Assembly: GCF_000247815.1 (NCBI RefSeq)
Contig: NC_021672.1
Span: forward strand, 74,527,525 to 74,591,524
DNA from: Ficedula albicollis
Taxonomy: Eukaryota > Chordata > Aves > Passeriformes > Muscicapidae
Length of the DNA stretch: 64,000 nt
Direction of reading: 5' to 3'
The position numbers and the translations under genes are program-made. Under the pieces are notes generated by a model. The model worked only from the letters and a program-made list of their open reading frames with translations, was not told the origin of the DNA and did no database searches. Position 1 is the first letter of the stretch; each line of letters begins with the position of its first letter. Shown piece after piece: positions 22,229-33,647 of this stretch.

Positions 22229-23182
22229 CCCCGTCGGTCCCTCACACCTGAGCATGCATCTCCAGCACAGAGCAGATGGCAGCGCGCAGCTAAAATCTGT
22301 GTACTCAGAGCCAGCCCACTCTGGGCAGGGAAGGATGGGGCTTCCATTGCCTTGTCCATCTCTTTTCCTGTTAGGCCTGCCTTCAGCAGGCTGTTTTTCA
22401 TCAGTTTCAGCATATTTGCTGTTGATAACATCACTGGCACTTCCAGTCCTGTCCTGAGAGGTTTTAAAGCTGCTCAGAGGAGGGAGCAGCAGTCCCAAGG
22501 CTGAGTGCAGATGCCCTTTCAGTCTCTTGTACCTCTTAACCATGAGCTTCTAGGGAGATTTCAGCCTCAGCAGATGGGGTGGGATGGAAGTGAAGGATTA
22601 AACTGCATTTCCTTCGCAGCATGGGTGGAAGAGTGGTGTACAGTCCTGCTCTTAGTGTCCAAGTCAGTAGGTAAGTTCTCTGAAGAAGTGTTTTGCCCTT
22701 CTTTGTGCTCCACAAATCTGACTAGAAATGGAGCCCACGCGTTGCCCAGGCTGAGAGTTTCTCATGCACCAGGCCAGTCTGATCTCACTCCTGCTGAAAC
22801 TGCCAGGAAACTTCCCATTAATTTCTCAGTCAACTAAATCAGAAACTGTTTTTTTCCAGGTACTTTGATAATTAAAATATTGATGAATCTGGAGGGTGTT
22901 TTGAGACTTGGCATGAAAGAAGAGAAAAAAACACAATGGTAACAGACAAATCCCTGCCCTGACCCACCTTGGAACAGCTGGTAAGCAATGATCAGCAATG
23001 GCAAAAGTAGAACTCAAAATGTTTTGCAATGCACCAGTAATGAAGAGCTGGTTTCTAGACCACAAATTTTTAAGAGTTATAAAAAGCGGGGTTCTTGGCA
23101 AAGTGCAATAGGATGAAGTATTCTATTCCTTTCAGCCTATTCCCCGTGGGACTGACTCTGCAACAAGATTAGTGGCACAGAC
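22229..23182. other. Non-coding stretch, one weak candidate exon
   Basis: Unique sequence. Apart from the exon-like segment 22620-22670, nothing is recognised. Confidence 0.5.
22620..22670 (+). other. Candidate 51-bp exon, unrecognised
   Basis: The acceptor ATTTCCTTCGCAG precedes it and a perfect donor TAG|GTAAGT follows. Two of three frames are open across 17 codons, so openness gives little information. It could be a non-coding RNA exon or a pseudo-exon. Confidence 0.15.
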
Positions 23183-23431
23183 AGCTTTACAATTCCCTTG
23201 TGTTTCTCAAAATTAAATCTTTTCAGGGGTCTGAATGGGCGCCCTCAGTCTCAAGGCTGAGACCTGTTCTTATGAAACCGAGCTCCCTTTACAATTGCCT
23301 TGTGTTTCTCAAAATTAAATCTTTTCAGGAGCTTTACAATTCCCTTGTGTTTCTCAAAATTAAATCTTTTCAGGGGTCTGAATGGGCGCCCTCAGTCTCA
23401 AGGCTGAGACCTGTTCTTATGAAACCGAGCT
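23183..23431. repeat. 102-bp duplication with a truncated third copy between
   Basis: Full copies at 23183-23284 and 23330-23431 appear identical. A truncated copy of the first 45 bp lies between them at 23285-23329 with a few changes. Each full copy begins AGCTTTACAATTCCCTTGTG and ends TATGAAACCGAGCT. The middle copy implies at least two separate events. Confidence 0.93.
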
Positions 23432-26400
23432 GTGATCTGAGGGAGCAGGCATCAGTGTGGCTACCCTGATGCACACAGGACAAAACCTGTCACCGACTCC
23501 GAGCAGGGGAAAATATTTTTAAGGCTGTTCAGTGAGACTCCAAGGTCAATAGTACCTACCAGGAATCCACTACTCACTTCTCTTTGAAAATATCAGCTCC
23601 TACACGACCTGTACAAATCTGTACAGTGTTTTACAAAGCTAGTAGTATTTTCAGAGGTGGTTTCTGGTGTGGTTTTGGTGACCATAGCTTTGCCCCTGTG
23701 GTTATTCTGTAGCACACTCAACACCCTCAGCAGAGGAAGGTTTTTCTGTCTCTCTCCCAGTTGATATGTACAGCAACATCTCTAAGAGCAATGCAGGGGA
23801 CAACTCTCAAATGCCATTTTAAACTATTTTACTAGTCTTTGTTGTTTATTCAAGAACATGCTTGTCCTTTCTGCATCTTGGTAACCAAAAATGTGGAATG
23901 GAGAAATATTTCAGAGTACCCTTAGAAAAATGGTATTAGTTCAGGTACTAGAGCTGATATGTGATACTTCAGTGAAAGCACAGCTGTAAAATTTCCCTTT
24001 CAGTAAAGGACACCTGGGGTGGAAAATGAATCTCACTCATTTGAGCACTTCCCTCTTTTCACACATCCAGTTTGAAAGCCTTGACATCTGCTCCTAGCAA
24101 GCTTCAGCTGAGCCCTCCTGAGTTATTGTGGCAGCTCCTTGACTGAAAATGGTTTCCAGGCTCTTTTGCCGTGTTTCCAGTGTGGGTGTTTTTCCTTTCA
24201 GGTAAGGATGTATTTGACTGACGGTCCAATTACGGAACATTGTTGATACAGGTGAGTTGAAAGAGGTGTGGGACTGATAGATCCCGAGCGCTACTACTGA
24301 TAACTTGCTCAAATATTGTGTTTGGCTTGGTTTGCCTTTGCCTGCTGGTGTGTTTGAGCATTGCAAAAGACCGAGCAGGTGTGAGCAGACAAGCCTGTGG
24401 CCGTGCTGGGCACTGTGAGGAGCCTCTGGTGCAAGTGTTTGCCTTCTGGTTTGCTCACACTGGAGTAGATCCTGAGCTCTGGTTCACACCTTTCCCCTGC
24501 TCCTGGAGGCAGGTGCTGGTCCGGCCTGAAGCTGAGATTGTTGCACAAGCTCCCGCAGCTGGAGCCCTGACAGTTATCAGATCCTGTGAAATTGCACAAC
24601 AACTTGCAGGAACAGTGATTAACAGTTGTTCCTTTCTTTTATTAGGAATGTTTTGTGAGGGCTTTGAGCTATGAAGTTGCGCAATTTTTGGAAGCCGGCG
24701 TGGGTCACGATTAGCATATTCTAGTTAACCAGGAGCAGGAAATTAGCAGCATCCTTACTGTGGCCTCCAAGGACTGCCACATCCACAGTGCCAGAGTGGA
24801 AGGAATGAAGTCACCTGAGCCTTCCACCTGGATGGAAAGCTGAGAAAATGAGCACCAGGCCCCCACACTTCCCCAGAAGCAAAGAAGTCTGGGTGGCTGA
24901 TTGCCAGGTGTACCGTGCCAAGAGTTGTTGGGATCTCTGACACATTCCAGCGGGAATATTAACAGGTCTGGGTAAAATCCTCCAAGCTTCCAAGAGCTGT
25001 GAATATCTGTGTTTAATGCACACACGCTTTGTGGTCCCCAGCTATCCGGAAACCCTCAAAACTCCGCAAATTCCTCCTGGAACTCTCACACCCAGCCTGC
25101 TCTCCAAACATTCCTTCTCCTCTCTTGGAGCACACGTGGTCTCAGAGTCCTGAAAACATCTGCAAGCATCGGCTCTCGGCTCCCAATCATCACCTTGTAC
25201 TAGGATTAGCACCCCATCCAGGCCACAGATGCCGGGCATCCGCTGAAATAGCTGCTTTGAATAGCGAGCATCGCTGCAGGGCTGTGGGGAGCCTGAACCA
25301 AAGCTGCTGCTCCACCTGTCTCAGCGGGTTTGGGGCTCACCCACGGTCGGTAATGCTTTTGGATCCTCCGAACTTTATCCCATCTGAACACTCTCTGAAG
25401 CAGCTCGTCCAGCTCAGACGTGCTTCGTCCCTTTACACTGTGTGCAAAGACTGAGGTAAGGTCAAGACCAAAAGCCACCCTGGGAGAGGACCAAGGCACT
25501 CTGCAGAGCGCGGGTGTGCCCAGGCTCCCTCTGCCCCCCTCCCAGGAGGGCACTGAGGAAACCAGCCCCAAGGTTTCTGGGCACCAAGCTCAAATTTCCT
25601 CTCTAATTTCATCAGAGTGGCAAAAGACTCCAGCTCTAACCTTGAAAACAGAGTTACAGTCCAAGATCTGCCCTTGACTATTTCGGATGAGCTACCTCAG
25701 CCTTATCTGTAATAACTGACAAGAGTTTCTTGTTGATTCTTTGTCTCAATTTGATAGATTTATAACTTTTTTTTACAGTTTTGTAACTTTTTTTAGTGCT
25801 TTTTAGCCTTTATTCCACGTTCCTTTAGGACGCCCCATTAGGAAGTTTGGCCTATGCTGAACAATCAGTCCTTCTAGCAAACTATAAACAGTTTGGGGAA
25901 AAAATCTAAATTAGTGTCACTTTTTACCAGGAGATGACAATGGCTTTGTCTTCCAAAAGACAAAGCTGTTTGCCTGCTGAGAAGTGTGCATGAATTCAAG
26001 TCCTTTACTTGAGTATCTGAAAAATAACAAATGAATATACTGATGTCGTGGGCTGGTTTGCTTGCAGGTTTTTTTTGAAGCAACATGGAGTTTCTACTGG
26101 AAAAGAGATGCGAGTAGCATCTAAAGTTCTGTGAGAAACAGCAGGCATCTGTTTTGTTGGTTTTGTCTGTTGGGTTTTTTTTTTTTTGTTTTTTTCCTGT
26201 CTCAAATTCATGTTTCCATTTCACCCATCAGGAGAGGGAGTCTAATGATGCTTGTTTCCAGATCTGAATGAGAACGTTTGAATCTGTTTTCGTGGACCCA
26301 TCAAGCCTTCAAAGGGAGACTGAGAGCAGCAAAGGGCTGGAACTGAAAGCCACATCAGAAATTCTTCCAGTGGGACTGCACTTGTCAGCTGACAGAACAG

Positions 26401-26488
26401 GAATTTTAAGAGGCAAGCACCAGCTGCTACACTAAATGAACCAAGGGCACGTTCGACCTGGCAGTTGTCTGGGGATTTTATTGTAGCA
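23432..26488. other. Non-coding stretch, relatively CpG-rich in its middle
   Basis: No gene or mobile element is recognised. About 25025-25340 has more CpG dinucleotides than its surroundings (for example in GCTATCCGGAAACC and GAATAGCGAGCATCGCTGC), though far fewer than a CpG island. A donor-like GAG|GTAAGG ends at 25455 without a convincing acceptor. Confidence 0.5.
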
Positions 26489-26576
26489 GAACAAAAGTAG
26501 AGCCTGAAAACACACAAAAAACTCTCGTGGTGGAACAAAAGGAGAGCCTGAAAACACACAAAAAACTCTCGTGGGC
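26489..26576. repeat. Two-copy tandem duplication, 44-bp unit
   Basis: Copies at 26489-26532 and 26533-26576 share GAACAAAAG, AGAGCCTGAAAACACAC and AAAAAACTCTCGTGG, with one or two substitutions. Confidence 0.92.
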
Positions 26577-27129
26577 AGGGGAGGGGGTGGAGAGAAAGGG
26601 AAAAGAAGGCAGGAAATCACACGTGCCTTCAATGCTGCTTTATAAACTGGCCTGGTCCCAGATGAAAGCAAAGATGCAAATTGTTTTGTCTTCCCTCAGC
26701 CCACCGAGCTCACAGCAGGAAACTCACCTCGGTGTGTTATCTTGGGCCTGATTTCGCAGCCAAGGTTGGCAAACACAGCTTGAGTGGCCACCTTCCCCTG
26801 AGGTTTTCTGCCAAGATGGGCATCTTTAAACAGTGCCTGGGCTGCCACAGGATCACTTTTATCCTTTCCCACCTCCAGCTCATATGCCCACAGATTTGAC
26901 TGGAGTGAGAAAGAACTCAGTGCTCACGCTCAAAATGTTCTCAGACAGAATGCTTTCTCTCTGCTGGAAACTTCTTTAGCGTTACATTATTTGAAAAATA
27001 CAGATATTTTTCGTCATTGTTTTTTCCCCAGTTTGGCAGTGAAAATGAGCTTCCCTGGCAGAATGTCTGCTGCGCTGGTCCTGTCAGCCAGGAAATGCAG
27101 TCTTGTAATTGGGAAATAAGTAGTTCCTG

Positions 27130-27215
27130 TGCTCACTTCATGTTTAGGCCAGCCATTTGTTATAGTTGCTACTGGCGATTAATTTAATAATTTGGCAACT
27201 TGAACAAATATAAAT
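27130..27215. promoter_or_regulatory. Candidate conserved non-coding element
   Basis: AT-rich text without simple-sequence character. It contains homeodomain-like cores (CGATTAATTTAATAATTTGG), a SOX-like CCATTTGTTATAG and GAACAAATATAAATC. Called by texture only; no alignment supports it. Confidence 0.2.
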
Positions 27216-28166
27216 CTATACGCAAAAAAAAAGAAAAAAAACCCCACAAAATGAAAACAAAACAGTAACAATACTAGAAGGAGAAAAAAATTCTAATGAA
27301 AGGTAGCTTTGAAATTAAAAAGTTGAAAAATGCTTAGAGATAGTGACATTTGAACAGTGGGTAGAAAATATTTGAGTGAAGGATCTCCACTGAGCTCTGA
27401 TTGCCATAATTTTTGTAAATATCCAGATCTAATGGTGTTTGTTGTGTGTGGAATACTGACCCGATAGGTGACCAAATCATCCTCTTAAGATCAGTTTCAA
27501 CTTGTTTTCCATCAAGCCCTACACACCTGTAAGTGTTTCCTTAAGTTCTTTCAACCATTTCAAGGGTGGCTGGCACTGGGTTAAGACAAACAGTTTAAGA
27601 AATGGGAGAAGCTGTGAAAGGGCTGCTATTGTTTCAAGGAACTTAACAAAACAGCAGTTCTCATGCTGGGTAAGATGGCAATTATCTCTCTGCAATAGGA
27701 AACGTGAAGGAAAACGTTGCAGGGTAAGTGAATACGGGAGATCAATAAAAGGATGCCATTGGCATCATTTAGGGAACCAAACTCTGTTTCAGAAAGAAGG
27801 TTGGGTTGTTGTTTTTTTTTTTTTTTAAGCCTGTTGGGAGTAGAAAAGCCACTTGTTTATTATTTCAGTGATTTATTTATCAGACAGACCAAATGTGTCT
27901 GGTAAACTGAAAAAATCTGTTTAACATGCAGCGATCACTGGAGCAATGTGAACCTTTGCTTTATTTATTTCTGTGGGCAGCTCTTTTGTAACTCTTGCCT
28001 GTTTTCCTGACAGTGACATTTTTAGAGGGGTGTACAGGCTGCTAATTATATTGTACAAATACACAAGCAACCCGAAACTCCACAGAGCTTCAAAGGAATC
28101 ACGGTTCATATTCTCCTTTTGGTGTTTGTAGTTGTGATGATCATGTTGTTACTTCTTTCATTCCAG

Positions 28167-28211
28167 GAGGAGCTGGTTCCAAGCCCAAGGGAGCTGTTGA
28201 GTGGAGCAGTG
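28167..28211 (+). other. Candidate 45-bp exon, unrecognised
   Basis: A strong acceptor (TTCTTTCATTCCAG) and a strong donor (GTG|GTGAGT) bound exactly 15 codons. The phase-0 frame reads EELVPSPRELLSGAV. A second frame is also open. The phase-0 frame would join in frame to the candidates at 3424 and 33585. I do not recognise the peptide. It is one of the better splice-site pairs in the window but still has a high prior of being a pseudo-exon. Confidence 0.2.
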
Positions 28212-29567
28212 GTGAGTTTGGATGTCATTAAATAACACAAGTGTTAAAGAGAAACGGTCGTGTTAGATTCAGCCAAGTCATCCTGTTTCTCAGGTTATGA
28301 TAGGTGACTGAGTTTGACCTCTGTGGAACTTGTCAGAGGTGAAGTTGTCAAATTGTTCAGGTACTTGCTTGGATGAAATGGTGCAAGAAGCTGAAAAATA
28401 TCCTAATAGACAGGGAATTGGTTAAGGATAGAAAGACAAGTGAAGTGTGGAGACTGGGCTGAAGTTCTGAAATAAAAGGAGAAATCCCACTTAATCAGGC
28501 CTGAAATAAGGTGAATGAAGAGGGAGAGAAGAAAAATTTGTCTGTGCCTGCTGGGTTAGGTTCCCACTGGAAAGCCAAAATACATTTCTAGTGATTTCAG
28601 AGTGAAATGGAGGGAACAGCCAGTATCAGCAAAGAGCTGAACCGGAGGCAGAGCATGCTCATTTAGGGTTTAAAAAATGTGTTTCCACACAGACAGGACT
28701 GGCTATGCAGGGAATGGCAGGGAGCAAGGCAGTAGCAGTGCATTTTTAATGGTCCAAAGCTGGTTCCCACTGCAGCCCAGCCCCAGCAGAGGCCTGGGGA
28801 TCACACAGCAGGGCTCAGCCAGCCTGCTGCTGAGCAGGGCTTAACCCAGGCAGGCTGCCACCTCTCCATACAGACTTGGGGAGCCCCCAGGGTTAGGGGC
28901 TCTCCATCACCCCTTGAGACCCACGCCAGGAGCAGACGGCAAAGCTGGGCAGGGCAGAAGTGTTTGGTGGCAAACACACACGAGTGTGAGGAGCAGCAGA
29001 GTTAACCCATCAGACGAAATTAAGCTTGTCTCCCTTTAACTATTTCAGACTATTTCATGCTCTGACTGATGGTTTTGAGCAGGCCAGTTTGACTGCTGCC
29101 TCTTTTCCCCGTGCTTTTTCCCTCCCCTGTCTGTCCCTTTTTGCAGGCTTGTGTTTTGCCTTTTCTGTACCACCACCTATGCCTTGCACTGAGGCTGTTT
29201 TCCCATTTGGCTCTGTCCAAGGGGGAGAGTGAGAGGGGAGAATACGCCACAGATACTTCAGGAATAATAGAGTGTTGCTGAGCTAGGATAATGAAGGGCT
29301 GACACGCTGACCTTTTCCACAGCTCTGTCTGGCAGCAGCAGCCCTCAGCAGCTTGGAAGGGCATCCCAGTGAGACTAATGAACTGGCAGCCCCACTGAAA
29401 GCAGCTACTCTGCCTGTTTTTTGGTGCCAGTGATTACCTGACTCCCTTTTCTGTGCCACGGCCGGTTTGCAGCTGATGGAGAAACCTCTTCTCCCTGCTG
29501 TGCCCACTGCTGGGGCTGTTTGCTGGGAGCTGCTGTGCAGGGCTGTTTGCTGGCTGTTTGTGGGTGT

Positions 29568-29677
29568 ATAGTGGGTGTTTGGTGTTTGTTTGGTGGCTGT
29601 TTGGTGGATGGTGAGTGCTCTGTATAGTGGGTGTTTGTGGGTATTTGGTGGCTGTTTGGTGGATGGTGAGTGCTCAG
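29568..29677. repeat. Two-copy duplication, 55-bp unit, in a GTTTGGTGG-rich tract
   Basis: Copies at about 29568-29622 and 29623-29677 both begin TATAGTGGGTGTTTG and contain GGATGGTGAGTGCTC. The surrounding 29510-29600 is a looser run of GGCTGTTTGCTGG-like words, so the duplication arose in an already GT-rich repetitive patch. Confidence 0.88.
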
Positions 29678-30149
29678 GGAATGCTCTCCCCGTGTGTGCA
29701 CCCTGGCCAACATCCCCAGCCAGCCAGACGTGAGCTGCTTTTCCTGAAGCCTGGCTGCCCAGCATCAATCAAGCTGCTCAGATGGCTTGTTTTGTTATTA
29801 AATCAGCTTCAGCTAATGTGTGTGTAATTTCCTGCTGCCTCCCCAGGCTCTCTCGAGCAGTGACATGATCTAGGGCCTTTTCTGGTTGCCCAGGCTGCTG
29901 GGGGATCTCACGTGCTCTAAAAGCCATGAGCTTTAGGGCTGAGGGAGCAGGGCTTGGTTCCCAAGCCAGAGTGAGCGAGGGGCAGGCTGCAGGATGGCTT
30001 TTCCAAAACAAATAGAAATAAAGCCTCTGCATTGCTGTGGGGACCCAGGGTGTGCTGCTGGTGCATGGGCCAGCCCTTTGTGAGGAGAAAACTCTCCCTC
30101 AGTGTCTCGTGATCTGCCTCTGATGGCTCTGTGCAAAATCAGCACTGAC

Positions 30150-30290
30150 TTCCCCGGGTAATTAATGAGCTTACATCGGCATTATTGACGTCAGAGTCTG
30201 TTTTCTGAGGGAAAGGACAAGAAATAATCAAATCACGAAGGAAAATGATGCACCTTTTCTAGCTCTTCGAAATTAATCTTGGCAGGGGAA
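30150..30290. promoter_or_regulatory. Candidate regulatory element with a full CRE palindrome
   Basis: TGACGTCA, the full cAMP-response element palindrome, lies at 30186-30193. It is flanked by GGTAATTAATGAGC upstream and by AGAAATAATCAAATCACGAAGG and TTCGAAATTAATC downstream. A CpG kept inside AT-rich DNA is compatible with constraint. Function is inferred from motif and texture only. Confidence 0.28.
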
Positions 30291-31854
30291 GAAAACTAGG
30301 GTGGCAACAGTTCTGTCACAACCTGGAGACAGAAATACTCAGTGCAGGGAGGACTCCCCCCAGCTGCAGCTTTAACTCGTGGAGTATCTGACTTTTTGTG
30401 GTGGGTCACCCTGCTAGAGACATCTCTCTTCAGTATTATTTGCTCAATGAGAGGGAAAATAGCAGAGCTTCCCTGCAAGAGGAAGCCAGGTGTATTCCAT
30501 TTGTGATGTATTCTCTTTCCACATTAAACCTTTGATTAATTAGGGATAACAGAATTAAATTCTTGGGAGAAGCAGAATCCCATGCTTTAGTAGCAGCAGT
30601 ATTTGTGCTTAGGTAAGAAAGTGAGAGGACAGCATTCACTCCTGATTAAGAGAACAGAGGCATAAACCTCAGTCTTGAGTATCCTCTAGAAGCTCTGCCC
30701 CTGTGTGGCAGCACAGCAACCATGAGAACTTCAGATCTAACTCTTTATTTGCTTTCACTTTCTTGGTCCTCAAAGAAGAATTTTCTTTTTCAACTGTTCA
30801 GAATGTGTCATTTGACACAAACCAGATTTTTCTCTCTGTCTCTCCCCACCAACCTCTCCCACCCAACCTCTAAAGGTACTTCCAGTGTTTCCTACAGTTT
30901 CATCATGACTATGTTTTTCAAAATGCATTTTTGATTCAAATGCTGAGCAAAAACGGATTTGCGCCACCCTGCTTGGTGTATTCAAAATACTACTTGGGAT
31001 TAAACTGGTAGTTTAATAGGTTTTTTTGGTTTTTAGTCACAGAACTGATGTCGTAGCTTTTGGATGCTCTCTCTCCATTTTACTATGCAGTATAAAATGA
31101 GTTGTAATGCATTGTATTTAGATCACTATTTGTCCCCTTCCACTTATGATTATCTTGGTCTCAGTGCTGCAATTAGCATTAGCCCTAAAATAATGCACTG
31201 CCATTGTGACAGTATTGACCAGATCAATCTGTCAAATGAGCTGTGTGACTGCCTTTGTGGAAAAAAAAAACATCAGAAAACCAAACTTAGAAGTGGGTTT
31301 GGTTTTACAAGCCTTCCTACCATTTGTTTTTTAAATCCTATTTTTTGTAATAAAAGCATTACATGTGGCAAAGGTGTGATATTGCTAGACAAATTGGATG
31401 GGTCCTCTTCAAAACTTGCCATTTTCTTTTTGTACTATGAAGTTTGATGTTTTGCAAGAGATGCAGCACAAAATGAGCTTCTTTTTCCATAGGCAAAGAA
31501 TTATCTGTGATGAACAGTCAAGGAGGAAAGGCTTAAGGTGGTGTCCAGTAATTTTAGAGGTGGGAAAATGCCATTAAACCTTTATCTTATTGCAGTGCTC
31601 ACTTTACACATGAAGCTCCCGTTCCTTAGAGGAGCCAGTTAAAAATACAAAGATGGCTTTATATGAATGTTCTAGAATTCCCTCTTAACCTTCCATATTC
31701 TTCAAAAGTCCAGCCACTCCCTGTCAGGGACCCTTCCCTCTGTTCTGGAGCCCCTTTTCTCCGTGCCTAAAGGCTTGTCCACATCACAAATGCAGGCTGC
31801 TCTGAATGGAAATGGAACCACTGCATGCAGCAAGAGGCTTTGTTTACCAAACCA

Positions 31855-32115
31855 AATAGTCATAAAACATCATTTATCATAATTATTCACCAGCTGATCA
31901 TTTAAGAAGCAAAAACCTTGGTAGTATGAGCCTGGTGCCTGAAGCTGCTCAGTTTAAACCTTTATTAAGAATGTTCTCATGGCTTTTCCTTTTAATTCCC
32001 ATAATGGCCGGATACTGAGCTGCACATCAAAGGAATTTTGGTTTTAAAAGCAATGGTGAGTGCTGCACATTGCATTCACTCCCCTTTGATCACCATCCGC
32101 AGCACAAATAAATCT
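31855..32115. promoter_or_regulatory. Candidate conserved non-coding element
   Basis: AT-rich, non-repetitive text containing CATTTATCATAATTATTCACC, CAGCTGATCATTTAAG, CCCATAATGGCCGGATAC and CTCATTAATCAATATTT near its end. These resemble homeodomain and bHLH site clusters. Called by eye without alignment. Confidence 0.2.
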
Positions 32116-32534
32116 CATTAATCAATATTTTCTCTATTTCCTCCCTGCCTTTCTGTTAGTGCCAGAGATCTGTTCCTGATTTGCTTTGCTTTGTTTTAAA
32201 TGAGAGGAAGATTTCTATGGCTATCTTCTGTCTGAAAGGTAGATTTCTCATTACTTTAGGAATGAAACTCTTGTAACTGGGGCTTGATCAGAGCCTCCTC
32301 ATCTTGAACGTCAGAGCAGGAATATTGAAGCTATTAGCACAGCCCTGAGTCTGTGAGCAATCCATTGGCCAGGATTCACTCACAGAAAATATTTGGTGTA
32401 CCCTCGCCAGCTGGAGACAAATTAATACAAGTCCCAGTCTGCTCGCAGACAATTCCTGAGAAAAGTGATAAATTTCTTGAAAAAGCTGTGACTTGCCCAT
32501 CCACTTCCAGTTGTGACTAGAAATTACTGTGAGT

Positions 32535-32935
32535 AACTGGTGCTCCTGGCAGGGAGGACTTTGGGACATAGTTCTTTCATTTCTGGGACAGGTTTCTCTC
32601 TCATTTCTGGAACATGGTTCCCTTCCATTTCTGGGACAAGGTTCCCTTCCATTTCTGGGACATGGTTCCCTTCCATTTCTGGGACAGGGTTCTATTCCAT
32701 TTCTGGGACATGGTTCAACTGGTGCTCCTGGCAGGGAGGACTTTGGGACATAGTTATTCCATTTCTGGGACATGGTTCTATTCCATTTCTGGAACATGGT
32801 TCCCTTCCATTTCTGGGACATGGTTCCCTTCCATTTCTGGGACATGGTTCTCTCCCATTTCTGGGACATGGTTCCCTTCCATTTCTGGGACATGGTTCCC
32901 TTCCATTTCTGGGACAGGGTTCTCTCCCATTTCTT
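32535..32935. repeat. 24-bp minisatellite inside a duplicated 182-bp superunit
   Basis: About 13 copies of a 24-bp unit (CCATTTCTGGGACATGG followed by TTCCCTT or a variant) fall in two blocks of six and seven. Each block is preceded by the same unique-looking stretch AACTGGTGCTCCTGGCAGGG, at 32535 and 32717, a period of 182 bp. The unit length equals eight codons, so long 8-residue-periodic frames run on both strands (up to about 200 codons on the minus strand). They are repeat artefacts. Confidence 0.96.
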
Positions 32936-33584
32936 CCAGCTTTGTGATTCTGCTGTGTGTTTGCAGCTTCACCTCTCTGCATTACGTGCACTCTTGGGTT
33001 TTTTTCATGTTGTGGGGTTTTTTTCCCCTCAGTTTCCCCATGTATGTTTTCTATTTGCCTTCAGTTTGCTGGTGTCAAACATTTTGGTGCAACTGCTGCC
33101 ACCAGTGAATGGCTGTGCCAGGAAAATCCAACTCCTTGAGGGCAGAAAGGGAGAGAAAGGATGGTTTTCTTTCCATTCTGTTGAACAAAGCTGGCTCCTG
33201 TTACCATTTTTAACACTCCAGTATTACTGGAATTAATTTGATGCATCTGTTCCTGAATTACCTCCCATAGTTTTAGTCCTTACTAGACTTTCAAACCAAT
33301 GTTGATTTAGGCCTGTTTGTTCCAATCCATATTGCATTCCCATAAGCTCCATGCTATTTTAAAGCAGTTTAATTGCTTTTTAAATCCTTCAGTATTCAAG
33401 TTGCAGTAAATTTCAAACTTCATTATATTATAAAACATACATGTCTAGATTCTCTCTAGGGCTGTATAAAGCCTGGCACATATTACCTTCTCCAAGTATG
33501 TTGTGAATATTCAGGTTCCAGAGTCTAATCAGGGACTATATTATGGGAAATTCACAATGTGTAAGCACTTTTTTTTTTTTATAG

Positions 33585-33647
33585 GGATTCTCCAGACCCC
33601 AGCTTGAAGCAATTCCTTTTGACTTAAACAGCATAAATATTGAGAGA
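33585..33647 (+). other. Candidate 63-bp exon, unrecognised
   Basis: A poly-T acceptor ending TTTTATAG and a donor GAGA|GTAAGT bound exactly 21 codons. Only the phase-0 frame is open. It reads GFSRPQLEAIPFD and continues to NSINIER, a composition that looks protein-like. It is phase-compatible with 28167-28211 upstream. I cannot assign it to a family. Chance openness of 21 codons in one given frame is roughly a third, so this is weak evidence. Confidence 0.2.

Larger units (their letters stand above)
26577..29567. other. Non-coding stretch with one candidate enhancer and one candidate exon
   Basis: Mostly unique sequence. Poly-A and poly-T runs lie near 27224-27242 and 27808-27827. No gene is recognised. 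The sub-features 27130-27215 and 28167-28211 are listed separately. Confidence 0.5.
29678..32534. other. Non-coding stretch with two candidate regulatory patches
   Basis: Mostly unique sequence, with no gene recognised. A 127-codon ATG frame at 31064-31447 is discussed under findings. Two candidate elements, 30150-30290 and 31855-32115, are listed separately. Confidence 0.5.

Noticed and set aside
32288..33236. Frames up to about 200 codons with FHFWDMVP- or EPCPRNGR-type repeats
   Set aside because: Artefact of the 24-bp (eight-codon) minisatellite.
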